This document shows, in pieces, positions 34,318 to 45,131 of a stretch of 64,000 nt of DNA. Source of the DNA: Ailanthus altissimus (Eukaryota; Streptophyta; Magnoliopsida; Sapindales; Simaroubaceae); NCBI GenBank assembly GCA_946807835.1, contig OX327711.1, positions 18,759,501-18,823,500 of the forward strand. Direction: 5' to 3'. Position numbers and translations under genes: made by a program. The first letter of the stretch is position 1. The number at the start of each line of letters is the position of its first letter. The notes below the pieces were generated by a model. That model worked only from the letters and a program-made list of their open reading frames with translations. It was not told the DNA's origin and did no database searches.

Positions 34318-34907
34318 ATGAGTGTTTAAAGTTAAACATAATACTGATGGATCATTTTTTAAACACAAAGCCAGGTTAGTAACTAAAGGCTTTCTACAGA
34401 CATTAGGAATTGATTATTTTGAAACTTTTAGTCCAATAATTAAAGCCTCAACTGTAAGAATTGTGCTTAGCCTAGCTGTGATGTCTAAATGGTCAATTAG
34501 ACAAATAGATATTAATAATGTATTTTTAAATAGAGATCTCTCAAAAGCTCTAAGTAAAGCACTATATGAATTAAAGCAAGCTCTTAGAGTTTGGTATAAT
34601 AAGTTAAAAGGTGTTTACTGGGTTGGAATTTTGTTAACTCAAGATCTGATTCTTCTGTGCTTCTGTACAATCATCTGAGTCAAATCATAATTGTTCTTAT
34701 ATATGTAAATGATATCTTGATCACTAGACCTAATTCATCTCATCTGGAAGCCTTCATCTAAAGTCAAATCATAATTGTTCTTATATATGTAAATGATATC
34801 TTGATCACTAGACCTAATTCATCTCATCTAGAAGCCTTCATCTAAAATTTAAACAATACTTTTTCTTTAAAAGATCTGGGTTCCTTCACTTATTTCTTGG
34901 GAATTAG
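34318..34907 (+). pseudogene. Copia reverse transcriptase remnant with duplicated, mutated active-site block
   Basis: RT blocks visible are FKVKHNTDGS, KARLVTKGFLQTLGIDYFETF and IRQIDINNVFLN, then two tandem 84-bp units (34678-34761 and 34762-34845). Each unit encodes the active-site segment as YVNDILIT instead of YVDDILIT. The segment ends SLKDLGSFTYFLGI before similarity stops at about 34907. It belongs to the copia that starts at 27366. Confidence 0.8.
34678..34845 (+). repeat. Tandem 84-bp direct repeat within the RT remnant
   Basis: The two units, both starting AGTCAAATCATAATTG, are almost identical; CTGGAAG versus CTAGAAG is the only difference noticed. 84 bp is 28 codons, so the frame is kept. 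Confidence 0.92.
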
Positions 34908-36164
34908 AGATATAATATATTTAATAATAAATATGATGAGTATTTAGTTAATTAAATATTTAGTCTTTTATGAGAAATTATGTTAAATGTGTAGTTAATT
35001 TGTATTAGTATAAATAGAAAATTTGAATTATCCATATCCTTTGATTTGATTAAATTTTGAGGATAAACATTTATATTATAGTTTTGGTTCTTAAAATGTT
35101 TATTTTATTTTATTTTTTTTATATCAATATTAATGATTTTTAAATGGTTTGGCATTTAAAGAGTATGAGAGACGGTATAATGTAATATAACAAGTTTATA
35201 TGTTGTATAAAGAAAAATAATTTTGAATTTACTAGACTATACCTTTATCCTTCAAATATAGATATGAAATTCAAGTCTTTCAAAATATATTTGTATACAT
35301 ACAGTATGTATGAGCGCTTTGTTTTTTAAGAGCTTTTTGCTTTGTATATGCGTAAGACAGAGATATATAATGAGATAGCGATGTGTATGTCAAATGCTCT
35401 ATCCGATAAACATTTCAAGTACGATGAGGTTTTCTTTGAATACTAGTTTAGTATAATTTTTCAGTACATGTATTATATATGATATTTCAAATACCTTGTG
35501 TGTTATATCAATGATCAATTGAAAAGAGATATGATAACAAACTGAAATATTTATACTTCAACGTGTAGTTTTATGATATGTATTTTTAATTGTGATCTGG
35601 TTAATATTTATATATAGAGATTAAAAAATGCATTTTTTTTATGGTAAGTAATTTTACGTAACAATTTTATATATTTTAATTAAAAATTAATTTATTCACT
35701 CTATTTTTATTAAAAAAATAATAAAAAATACATATTTACGATTACTTATCTTTTTAAGAGTATATTATATAATTTAAAAAGTATATTTTTTTTATAAATA
35801 AATTGCATTAATTCAATGAGTTACGAGATTCACTTTTATTTTTATTATACTTTCTCTCTCATGAAATTGTAAGAATTAATTAACTCAATGAAATTAATAT
35901 TAAAAGATAAATTAGATAATAGAGTAAGAAGTTATTTATTTTTTAATTAATATATTTGTATGATATTTTTTAGTAAAATGAAAAATTCGTAATTTTGTTC
36001 TTATTATTTTGAATTATAAAGAGTATTTAAATTTAGATATATATTACACTATATTTACACACTATACACAATAAATGAGTTGTACAGGTAACAGCTTTGT
36101 CTCCACCTATTTTCAAGTGACAGCGCCTGGAAATAAAGTTGTTATGCCACGCAACATCTTTGTC
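34908..36164. other. AT-rich intergenic DNA, no gene seen
   Basis: No ORF or repeat was recognised, apart from the host repeat block beginning near 36165. Confidence 0.5.
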
Positions 36165-36424
36165 TCTTTCTTTGCAATTGTCTATACACTTGACTTTTGA
36201 TTTTTTCTTTGTCTTCCTTGATTCATAGCCACAGAAGTTCACTTCTTTGTGCCGTGCCCCATAATTCATGTACAGCAACATCTAAAAGAATTTGCAACCA
36301 CGTTTAGAAACAAAAATTAAGAGGCAATCGGTTTTGCTCAGCCGACATGGAAAGTATGTAATACTGTTATAAAAAGAAGTGACGGTAAAGAGTCTAAGAG
36401 CTGGTAAGTAAGAGAAAATTTATT
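36165..36424. repeat. Host repeat block, left part, interrupted by the MULE
   Basis: Similar to 25743-26080, but broken at GAGAAAATTTATT by the MULE. The block resumes at 41565 with the duplicated AAATTTATT. Confidence 0.75.
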
Positions 36425-37429
36425 GGAAAATTTTCATAAATAGTGTTTATATTTTGTAATTATTTTTTAAACTAATTTTTTATTTTTTATTAATCAAATA
36501 TTTCAAAATAAAATATTTTTACCCTAAAATAAAAAATACACTAATTTTTTACTTTATCCACCGAATCAAACTTTGAACATTGAAAAATTTAATTAAATCA
36601 AAAATTTTAAAATTATCGTTGCATAGATAGAGTCTTACACAATATATTTGTCACTTCAAATAAAAAAAAGACTGATTCATGGTAAATTTTTTAGAAATTT
36701 TGATATTGTTAAAAATTGTATTTGAAGTTAAAAATATATGAAATTGATGAATTAAATGTGAAAAATAAGTTAAAATGATATAAAAAATTAAAAATGGGCC
36801 ACACAAGGGCATATCTTGTTGAGGCATCTCGGTGCACACCCAAGATGCTACGCTCTTGCGCCATGTGGCGACTTTATTGGCTGCCACGTGGTGTAATTAT
36901 AATTTTTTTTTAAAAATTAAAATTATTTTAATTATATCTAATTTTTATTTAAAGTCAATAAATTAATTTTAATTTTATTAATCAATTAATTAATTAATAA
37001 ATTGATTAATATTATATGTTCATTTTTTTGAAATTATATTATTATTATTTGTTAATTGATTAATTTAACTAATAATATAATTTGTATATGTGTTATTGAA
37101 TAATAATAATTTTAATTTTTTGTTACATTATTTATTTAATGAGTACCTTTTGTAATTAATTATATATTAAATAAATTTAATTTAATTAATTATTATAATA
37201 TATTGATTAATATGTTAGTGTTTAATTTCTCTTTCTCTTTCCCTTTTGATTTATGTCAGTTGAATTAATATTATTTGTGAATTTTTTTTAAACAATATTG
37301 TATGTTAGTTAATATTTATACTTGTTATTTGTTAATAATATTAATTTTATTTATTTTGTTAATTTTTATTAGAAAAATAACGTATCGAAAAAAAAATATA
37401 GACTTCCAGAATAAATATTTTTTCATGCA

Positions 37430-40400
37430 TCAGTGAAGCCTTATTCGAAGACATGGGGTCTGAAACTATAAAAGAAAAACTAACAGAGAATCAAAAGACA
37501 TTATTTAGGCAAACTTGTATGATGCATTTTTTAGATATGCCGAATTTGACATTCTTCGGTATTTTAGTGCGCGAGTTATTATTGCGTGAGGTGCATACCT
37601 CTAATTTACATGATGAGATGTGATTTTACATAGGGAAGAAACGTATCTGATTTAGCCGGAAGGAGTTTGTACTGATCACCGAACTAGAAATGCAAGATTA
37701 CCCTCTTACCCGGTAGCTGAAGAGGAAATTGAGCACTTAATTGTGGGATACGTACTTTTCAGGCGTAAAAAAGTTGCCGTACATATTTCTTGATAATTGG
37801 TACGAACGTTTGAAAGTAACGAAAATGGACGATAAAGATGTAGTAAAGTTAGGGCAATATTGCATGGACCGTACTTTATAACTCACTTAAGAAAGCTGCA
37901 TTAAAAAAACTTGAGAAAATAAATACGAAAGAATTTGCACAATGTAAGTTTGAGAGTTATAACGTGTATGAATTTTTGCATGCATTTTTGGTACGTCATA
38001 GGGAAGATTTACACGACGAGATGTGGTTTTACATAAGGAAGAAACGCATCTGATTTAGCCGGAAGGAATTTGTACTGATCACCAGACTAAAAATACAAGA
38101 TTACCCTCCTTCCCGGCAGCTGAAGAGAAAATTGGACACTCGATTGTGGGATACATACTTTTTAGGCGTAAAAAATTTGTCGTACATATTTTTTGATAAT
38201 TGGTACGGATGTCTGAAAGTAATGAAGATGGATGATAAAGATGCATTAAAGTTGAGTTTATTCTATTTTGTGTATCGTGTTTTGATCCCACGTGACAAAC
38301 GTAGTGAGATTCAAAATTTTGTACTATATTTAGTGGACAACCTTGATGAGTTTGATAAGTATCCATAGAAAAATATTGTATGGATTGTACTTTATAACTC
38401 ACTTAAGAATGATACATTCCAAAAACTTAAAAATATAAATACGAAATGATTTGCACAAAATAAGTTTGAGTGTTACAACGTGTATAAATTTTTGCACGCA
38501 TTTTTAATACGTCATAATTTTCTTGTACTAAATATTTTAATCTTAATTATTTATTTATATTTATATAAGCCAAACTTATATTTTAAAAATGATTATATTA
38601 AGTATAGATTTTCGAAGCAATTCCGGTGTGCGGTCAAGTTTTGATATTCACTCTAGTGATTGCTTCCCTTATATTTTAGATTGAAAAAATCGAAGAACTC
38701 CACAGTTCAATGATGTTAAAAAAATAATATTAGGGAAGGATTTGATATGTTTTAAGATTAATGAAAAATATAAGTATATAAATTTTATTTTGTATTATGA
38801 GTAACTTAATTTTAAATTTGTAAGTTCTTTCAGTACATCATAAATCAGTACCAAAAGATCATGAGAATAAGGAGGCAGTCATGCAAATGATTAGACATTT
38901 AGGCATTTCAAGCGGGAGTTATGTTAGAGACTTACCAAATATGTATGATTATGAAAAGAGCAAGAGCAAGCACCAGATGACCTATATCCATTTCAGCGAC
39001 CCTAACGATGATGATATGAACGTGGAGGAGGATGAATATGAATGGGCAAACCCACCAATGTCAGAATCAGTACTTAGAGCAACGGTATATTACTTTTTTA
39101 CGTAATTAACTAAAGGAAAATTTTCGTATATTTACAAATAATAATTGACTATGGTTATTTTTCTTATAGTTTGAACACGGTGCATCTATAAACCATAATG
39201 TTACACATCAAATTAAGCAATTGTGGGAAGAGATAATTAAGAGATTTGATCGTACTGAAGTTGCACTGTTGCAGAGAATGAAAAAGAACAAAGATGAAAT
39301 TTGTATAAGGGTTGATCAGTTCTAGACCAATCTTACATAGCAGATGCAACAGATGATGATGTACTTTAGGCAGTCATACTTCTTCCAACCTAACGAAAGC
39401 TAGCTTATGGTGAGCAAAATAAATATAAAATCGCTTACAGTAACTTAATTGCAATTTGATTTATTTTAATATATACGTATATTTTAGTTTGGAGATAGCA
39501 CAACGGCAGGCTTTCAATATGATTTTTAAACCCCAGCTACTGATCATGACATATAGCCTTAACTACTGATTGACAGTCCTGCAAGCGTTGAGATCTTACC
39601 TGCCTTGCATAAGAGTGGGAGTCAATATGAGAGACTGTATGGGCCTATATGGTATTTGCACACTTCATATACAATTCTCTTTTCACAAAAGATGCATGAG
39701 AAGAAGAAAATTAAAATTCAAGTACAATCTCAAGCACACATGAATCTATTATAGCAGATAGACTCGGCAATCTTAGTTGAGTTTCAGGCCTGGTTGGACA
39801 AGGATGATGGTGTAGTCATCTTATTTGGCCTTGAAGCTAACCCAACATGATTTTGAGAATTGATACACAATTGGCTGGATGATTTTGTAAGTAAAATTTA
39901 TTTAAATTTACACATTTACTTAATGGTAATCATATGTGTTGAAATATATTAAATAATTTATAACTTTATTTGTTTGCTAATGCATCATATTAATGAGTAT
40001 CTAAAGATGGTCTAGTTTAGGCAAAACTACTACATTAATGCATTGCCATAATTGTCCACTAGTGTGAACTTGTACTTCTTTATAAGTGTTGAATTAAATA
40101 AAATTCATTATCTTATGTGCACTTTATTGATTACTTGTTTTGTTGCAATTTTATGAGACTTTTAGACTTTTCTATGAGCAACACAAAAATGACATTTTTA
40201 TCATTACATGAAGCGATGACGCGTTGTCATATGCTCACGGCGTGAAAGAAAAGTTACTCGGTGCATAGACATGGATTGAGGTTGATAAGGTAAAATATAA
40301 TATTTGTTTAAAAAGTTATATTTTATAATTATAATACTATTTACGAGACTAATTAATTTTATGTAGGTTTATATTCCTGTTAATTACAATCAATAATATT

Positions 40401-40560
40401 TGGTTACGGTTGAGGTGGATATCTTGCGTCGGCAAATAGTCATCTACAATTTCGGCATCAAGGGATATGCTCGATGGCGTGATCGAGAATCATGTTACGT
40501 CATTATCTATGTCATTACTCTACTACCTAGGTGCTTGTTTTGCTACTTTCCTTCAAAACA
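37430..40560 (+). pseudogene. DUF1985 / Ulp1 (C48 cysteine peptidase)-like gene inside the MULE
   Basis: The first part (37430-38515) encodes DUF1985-like sequence: LFRQTCMMHFLDMPNLTFFG, LLLREV, then FSRKEFVLIT. A tandem duplication makes two copies of part of it (about 37609-38012 and 38013-38515; the first lacks about 90 bp). A middle acidic stretch lies at 38881-39105 (DPNDDDMNVEEDEYEW). The Ulp1-like C-terminal segment starts near 40350 with VYIPVNYNQ and runs through VDILRRQIVIYNFG. In the family this reads close to HWVLxVVDL and VYDS. Here the catalytic His position is Tyr and the Asp position is Asn, and a TAA interrupts the segment. Stops and indels elsewhere confirm that it is dead. 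The role of such captured Ulp1 genes is unknown. Confidence 0.7.
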
Positions 40561-40880
40561 AATAACAATTGCATTATACTTCATAGTATATGAAATAACA
40601 AAAAAAATTATTAAAAAAATCCTTCAAAATTTTTGAATAAATCAGAAAAATCCCACGAAATTGTAATGCCCGGGACACGAGATACACACAAGACCTAGAT
40701 AAAATAAACATAAAATATTAACCAACCTATTAATTAATTAATTGATTGATTGAAAAAATTAAAATTATTTACTTAAATTAAATAAAAAAGAAATAATTAA
40801 AATAATTTTTTTTAAAAATTTAAAAAAGTACTGTGGTGCCACGCGGCAGCCTATAAAGACGCTATGTGGCACAATAGTAC

Positions 40881-41100
40881 AGCATCACGGACATTGAGTC
40901 CACGATGCTACAACGAGATGTGTTGATAGGTGCATCTTGGGCTTGAGATGCACCAATAAGTGCATGTTGGGGCTATCTCAGCCTAGCATCGCGAACATTA
41001 AGTCCACGATGCTACAAAGAGATACACTGATGGGTGCATCTCAGAGGTCATCTTAAGCTCGAGATGGGCCAATGAGCATATATTAGGGCCATCTCAGGCC
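40881..41100. repeat. Subterminal tandem repeat in the right arm of the MULE
   Basis: Two diverged units start AGCATC at 40881 and 40985, with GAGTCCACGATGCTACAA / AAGTCCACGATGCTACAA, GGTGCATCTTGGG / GGTGCATCTCAGA and a shared TATCTCAG / CATCTCAG end. GATGC is repeated many times within it, as expected for transposase-binding subterminal repeats. Confidence 0.75.
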
Positions 41101-41604
41101 CAAGATGCTCCTCGAGATTTTTGAAACCAGACGATGGTGGGTTGCTGCATCGACCGCCGTCTGGTTTCAGCGAAACACACTAAAACAATTATTTTTTTGA
41201 CATCTTTTATGCCATTTTAACTCATTTTTCACGTTTAATTCATAAATAATACTTATTTTTATCTTCAAATGCAATTTCTAACTAATTTATAACAAATATT
41301 AAAATTTTTAAAAAGTTTAGAAAAACTTACAAAAATTGACTATTTTCTTAATTTGAAGTGACAAATATGTTGTGCAAGATCTAATCTACGTAATGGAAAC
41401 TTCAAAATTTTTGGTCTAACAACTTCATTCTTGGTTTGGTGGGGAGACATGAGAGAAAACTTAAGTTTTTAATTTTGGGAGTATAAATATTCTATTATGA
41501 GATGTTTGGCTAATAAAAAATAATGAATTAAAATTTAATTAAAAAATAATTATAAAATTTTCTCAAATTTATTTTACCATGTTATAGTATAATTATTAAG
41601 TAAT

Positions 41605-41744
41605 ATTTTTTTAAAAAAAAATTTTGAGTAAAAAAAAAAAACTCTTCCATTAACAACTTAGTACTTTATCCCCATTTTATTACCAGAACTCGGGTGACTG
41701 CAGGTGCAGTTCACCTTATCAGCCAACTGAGTCACGCTGGGGGC
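41605..41744 (-). mobile_element. tRNA-derived SINE, about 140 bp, minus strand
   Basis: The direct repeats ATAATTATTAAGTAAT (41589-41604) and ATAATTATCAAGTGAT (41745-41760) flank it, 14 of 16 identical. On the minus strand it starts GCCCCCAGCG, then TGACTCAGTTGG, a good tRNA A-box. About 35 nt later is CCCGAGTTCTGG, a weak B-box. It ends in T-rich and A-rich tails. The paralogous block near 26088-26103 (ATAATTATCAAATGAT) is unoccupied. I cannot name the family. Confidence 0.65.
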
Positions 41745-41839
41745 ATAATTATCAAGTGATATAAATAGGTATATTTTCATCATTGTAATTATCATATTCA
41801 GAGTCAAGTCTACCAGTCAAGTGCATTTCTCCAGTGCAG

Positions 41840-42051
41840 GTGAAGATATTCGCTAGTTCCCCTGAGTCTAATTTACCTTTGTTATGCTATTGAGGTAATG
41901 TTTTGTTCATTTCCAGTGGGAGAAATTGCTTGATACAATATCTATCGTCAAAATTATGAGTTTTCTGATACTGTTTAATTTCTTTATGAGTTTATTTTCT
42001 GTGCCTAAAGAGTTAACAAATTTACTTAACAAATATATGCGTTCTGATCAG
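41840..42051 (+). promoter_or_regulatory. Possible 5'-UTR intron of the intact UGT gene
   Basis: CAG/GTGAAG at 41837-41845 could be a donor and CTGATCAG ending at 42051 an acceptor, leaving an 81-nt leader before the ATG. The homologous flank of pseudogene 2 has a stronger donor GTAAGT at 55063 and an acceptor GTTGCAG ending at 55260. The leader intron is inferred from this parallel only. Confidence 0.35.
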
Positions 42052-42132
42052 GAAACAGCAATTATCATATAATTTGAAGATACTGAAAATTGGAGCTTTC
42101 AACTTGCAAGTTGCAACTGTAAAATCAGCAAA

Positions 42133-43509
42133 ATGGATCACAGATCGAGAACCTTACATATAGCTATGTACCCATGGCTTGCCATGGGACATATTACCCC
42201 ATATCTCCAAATCGCCAACAAGCTTGCAGCGAGAGGCCACAGAGTCTCCTTTATATTACCAGCGAAAGCGCAAACGAAATTTGAGCCTTCAAATCTTCAC
42301 AGAGATCTCATCACTTTCATTCCAATCCCTGTTCCTTCAGTCGATGGCCTTCCCCTTGGAACTGAAACAACAAATGATGTTCCTTCCTCATTGCATCCCC
42401 TTCTCACCACTGCTATGGATTTAACTCAGCCTGCAATCGAAGCTATTCTTCGTGACCTCAAACCCGCTTTTGTCTTCTTTGATTTCATTCACTGGCTGCC
42501 TCCATTAGCACGAAAGCTGGGCATTAAGTCCATAGTTTATTGCATCGTTGCTCCTGCCAGTGTTGGATATATGTTAAGCCCCGAAAGGAAACTTCATGAG
42601 AAAATGTTGACAGAAGCTGATTTCTTGCAACCTCCACCAGGTTTCCCTCCTTCAAAGATCAAGTTGATTGCCCATGAAGCTCGAAGAATATTTGCTGCGG
42701 GCGTTAAAGACTTTGGTGGCCTTCCATTTTTCGAACGAATGTCAGTCCGTTTAAGAGAGTGTGATGCTATTGCCTTCAAAGGATGCAGAGAAATTGAAGG
42801 GGTGTATCGTGATTACATTGAGAGACAGTTTGGGAAGCCAGTGTTTTTGTCCGGTCCTTCATTGCCACAGCCTTCTTGTTTGGCTTTAGAAGAGCGATGG
42901 GAAGCGTTGTTGGGTAGCTTTAAGCCTAAAACTTTAATATTCTGTGTATTTGGAAGTGAGTGTATCCTCGAGAAGGACCAGTTTCAAGAGTTGGTTTTAG
43001 GCTTCGAGCTTACAGGTTTGCCATTTTTGGCTGCGTTGAAACCACCAATGGGATATGATACAATAGAGTCAGCATTGCCTAGAGGGTTTGCAGAAAGAGT
43101 AGAAGGAAGAGGATTTGTTCATGGAGGTTTGGTTCAGCAGCAGTTGATCTTGAAGCATCCTTCTGTTGGGTGTTTTGTTACTCATTGTGGACCATCATCA
43201 CTATCAGAGGCCATGGTAAGTGAGTGTCAAATAGTGTTGCTGCCAAATAGCTTGGACCAGTTTATCAATGCAAGATTGTTGGCTGAAGATCTGAAAGTTG
43301 GAGTGGAGATTGAGAGAGGGGAGGAAGATGGATTATTTACAAGAGATAGCGTCTGCAAGGCTGTAAAAGTGGCAGTGGATGATGATAGTGAAGTGGGCAA
43401 AGAGATAAGGGAAAATCATGCTAAGTGGAGGGAGTTCTTGAAAAATGAAGGGCTTGAAAATGCTTACATTGATGGTTTTGTTGAGAAGCTTATCAGCCTT
43501 TTGAGCTGA
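42133..43509 (+). CDS. UDP-glycosyltransferase, UGT79 type (flavonoid/anthocyanin glycoside sugar-sugar transferase-like), 458 aa
   Basis: Family 1 glycosyltransferase, single-exon coding region as usual for UGT79. The N-terminal acceptor half carries the catalytic pair His20 (MGH motif) and Asp117 (FFDFIHWLP). The C-terminal half carries the 44-residue PSPG sugar-donor box at residues 333-376, with [22 protein letters not shown] and the closing DQ. Known UGT79 enzymes add a second sugar (rhamnose, xylose or glucose) to the sugar of flavonol or anthocyanin 3-glycosides in the cytosol; donor and acceptor here are unknown. PSPG residue 1 is Leu333 where nearly all plant UGTs, including pseudogene 2 in this cluster, have Trp. 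Length and both ends fit the family, and the ATG follows a leader shared with the other copies. It is the only intact member of five loci in the window. Confidence 0.93.
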   Translation: MDHRSRTLHIAMYPWLAMGHITPYLQIANKLAARGHRVSFILPAKAQTKFEPSNLHRDLITFIPIPVPSVDGLPLGTETTNDVPSSLHPLLTTAMDLTQPAIEAILRDLKPAFVFFDFIHWLPPLARKLGIKSIVYCIVAPASVGYMLSPERKLHEKMLTEADFLQPPPGFPPSKIKLIAHEARRIFAAGVKDFGGLPFFERMSVRLRECDAIAFKGCREIEGVYRDYIERQFGKPVFLSGPSLPQPSCLALEERWEALLGSFKPKTLIFCVFGSECILEKDQFQELVLGFELTGLPFLAALKPPMGYDTIESALPRGFAERVEGRGFVHGGLVQQQLILKHPSVGCFVTHCGPSSLSEAMVSECQIVLLPNSLDQFINARLLAEDLKVGVEIERGEEDGLFTRDSVCKAVKVAVDDDSEVGKEIRENHAKWREFLKNEGLENAYIDGFVEKLISLLS

Positions 43510-44118
43510 AGCGATCGTCTCAGTTAAATCAGTTTCAGTTATTTGGTGCTTCATCTCATTCCATAACAAGAAAGTTGTATTTGTGCACCATCCTTCGTTA
43601 ATTATCTTCATCCTTCAGTTTGTGTGCCCCTTCATTGGTTGTGGCTTTGAATTCTTAAAATGAATATTGGGCTTTTGCAATTTGTTATTTGACAAAGAAG
43701 TTTTATTTTATTTTAACTAAGTTTAATTATGTGGTAACAGAATTAACTAATCATTAAACCAACTTATTACACATGTAATGTAAGTTTGATTAAGTTTAAA
43801 GTATTTCAAGATCTCGTAAACTAATTCCTAATTAAAATTAGCATTTTTAACGAGCTCTTTTTAATTGTTCTTGGAAAAGCTTAGTTCTTTTTTACTTTCT
43901 GGCCTTTTCTGCAGTTTTTCTTTTTCGTCATACAAATGAATCCATAGCCAAGGGTATTTAGTGGTTTGGAAGCTATTGGTTGATAAATATAACATATTAT
44001 TGTAGTGTAATTGTTGCATCTGCTAAACGCTTATTGTCGTCCAGTTTGAAAAGCAGTCATTTTGGCTAGGCCAGCAATACCACAGGAGAGCCTCCTCCAA
44101 ATTCGGTTTTACAACAAC
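43510..44118. other. 3' flank of the intact UGT gene
   Basis: No separate gene was found. AT-rich, with no repeat recognised. Confidence 0.5.
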
Positions 44119-44175
44119 AATGGAAATGTTGTTAGGCGGCTTTAAAGCTATAAATTCCATATTCTGTTCCCCATT
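44119..44175 (+). pseudogene. Short UGT79 relic
   Basis: EMLLGGFKAINSIFC here matches residues around EALLGSFKPKTLIFC of the intact enzyme (its residues 257-271), in frame, at the expected DNA similarity (TGGAAATGTTGTTAGGCGGC). Only about 55 bp can be aligned, so it is either a small remnant of another copy or a stray duplicated piece. Confidence 0.5.
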
Positions 44176-45126
44176 TTCTTTAGTTGACTTCACTGCTGCT
44201 TATACGTTTTCTTTTTCCGTATGTCAATCTTTGCTCTGGTTTTTCATGTCTTACTTGACTCACTGCCATCAAAATATCTTAATAAATTTCCTTTCACAGC
44301 TCTACTTTGCTGAATGAGTGCTTATTAATTTTTGCTGGGGTTTAGCAGATTGTTCTCTTATAAATATAAATTTTTTTTGGAAAAGATCACACAATAAATA
44401 AAAATAATAATTAATTATGTAAAACATACAAGAATTATATGATTCAACAATATTATTAATGTTTATGGTGGATCAATAATTTTTATTTTTTTATTATTTA
44501 ATAATTATTATTATAAATTACTCAATAATTATAAAGATCACTAAAAAAATTTGTAAGAACTATATAATAGAACGAATTCTTTAAGAATTTATGTAACACT
44601 TGCTTGCGTACTTAGTATTTAAATATTTTCTAAACTTTCTATCTTCACTCTTATTGATATATTGACAACACTAATATATAATAAAGGTTTATATAAATTT
44701 TAAAATGTCTTAAGAAATTTTAATATATAATAAGGGTTTATATAAACTCTTAAATGTCTTAAGAAATTTTAAATCGAGTTGAAATAAAAAATGTACATAT
44801 AAAAAAATCATAAATTAATTCAAAAATAAAAATAAGTTTAAAAAATCAAAGCCCAATGCTTTGGCCTGACCAAGATTAAGCTGTGGCACTTAACTACAAC
44901 CAAGGTAGGGCCACGATGTCCAACTACTATAAAGTCTATGGCCGCAGCTCTAAATTGTGAATCTTGCCTTTGCCACAATGTAAATTCCTCGTTGCTTACT
45001 GTTATTCATTTTTTTTAAGTCTTATTCGTACAACGTATTTTTGATTACGTATCATTTTTTTATTGATCCTGATTTTAAACCACACTTAAATATTATTTTT
45101 AATCACCAATACCCACATTTATAATT
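44176..45126. other. AT-rich intergenic DNA, no gene seen
   Basis: A local near-duplication TAATATATAATAA...GGTTTATATAAA...TTAAATGTCTTAAGAAATTTTAA occurs twice at about 44670-44720 and 44720-44775. Nothing coding was recognised. Confidence 0.5.
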
Positions 45127-45131
45127 ATTAT

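Larger units (their letters stand above)
27366..34907 (+). mobile_element. Degenerate Ty1/copia element split by nested insertions
   Basis: The left part (27366-29123) has a short LTR, primer-binding site, gag and protease. The right part (about 34318-34907) is reverse transcriptase. In between lie repeat R copy 2 and a gypsy solo LTR (29124-34317). The integrase region is missing altogether, so a deletion accompanied or preceded the insertion. No 3' LTR was found. The gag differs strongly from the other copia elements here, so it is a different lineage. Confidence 0.7.
36425..41564 (+). mobile_element. Mutator-like element (MULE) carrying a DUF1985/Ulp1-like gene, 5.1 kb
   Basis: The ends are GGAAAATTTTCATAA at the left and, reverse-complemented, GAGAAAATTTTATAA at the right. 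The 9-bp direct repeat AAATTTATT flanks it (36416-36424 and 41565-41573); 9 bp is the usual MULE target duplication. Long subterminal inverted repeats are visible: left about 36600-36940 pairs with right about 40790-41417 (for example CACAATATATTTGTCACTTC against its reverse complement near 41362-41380, and CCACGTGGCAGCC against the complement near 40837). The related block at 25.7-26.1 kb shows the unoccupied site. The internal gene is an Ulp1-like type known from plant MULEs; no transposase was seen. Confidence 0.85.

Noticed and set aside
41680..41744. A functional tRNA gene on the minus strand
   Set aside because: The A-box is good, but there is no acceptor stem, the B-box is poor and the unit is flanked by target duplications, so it is a SINE.
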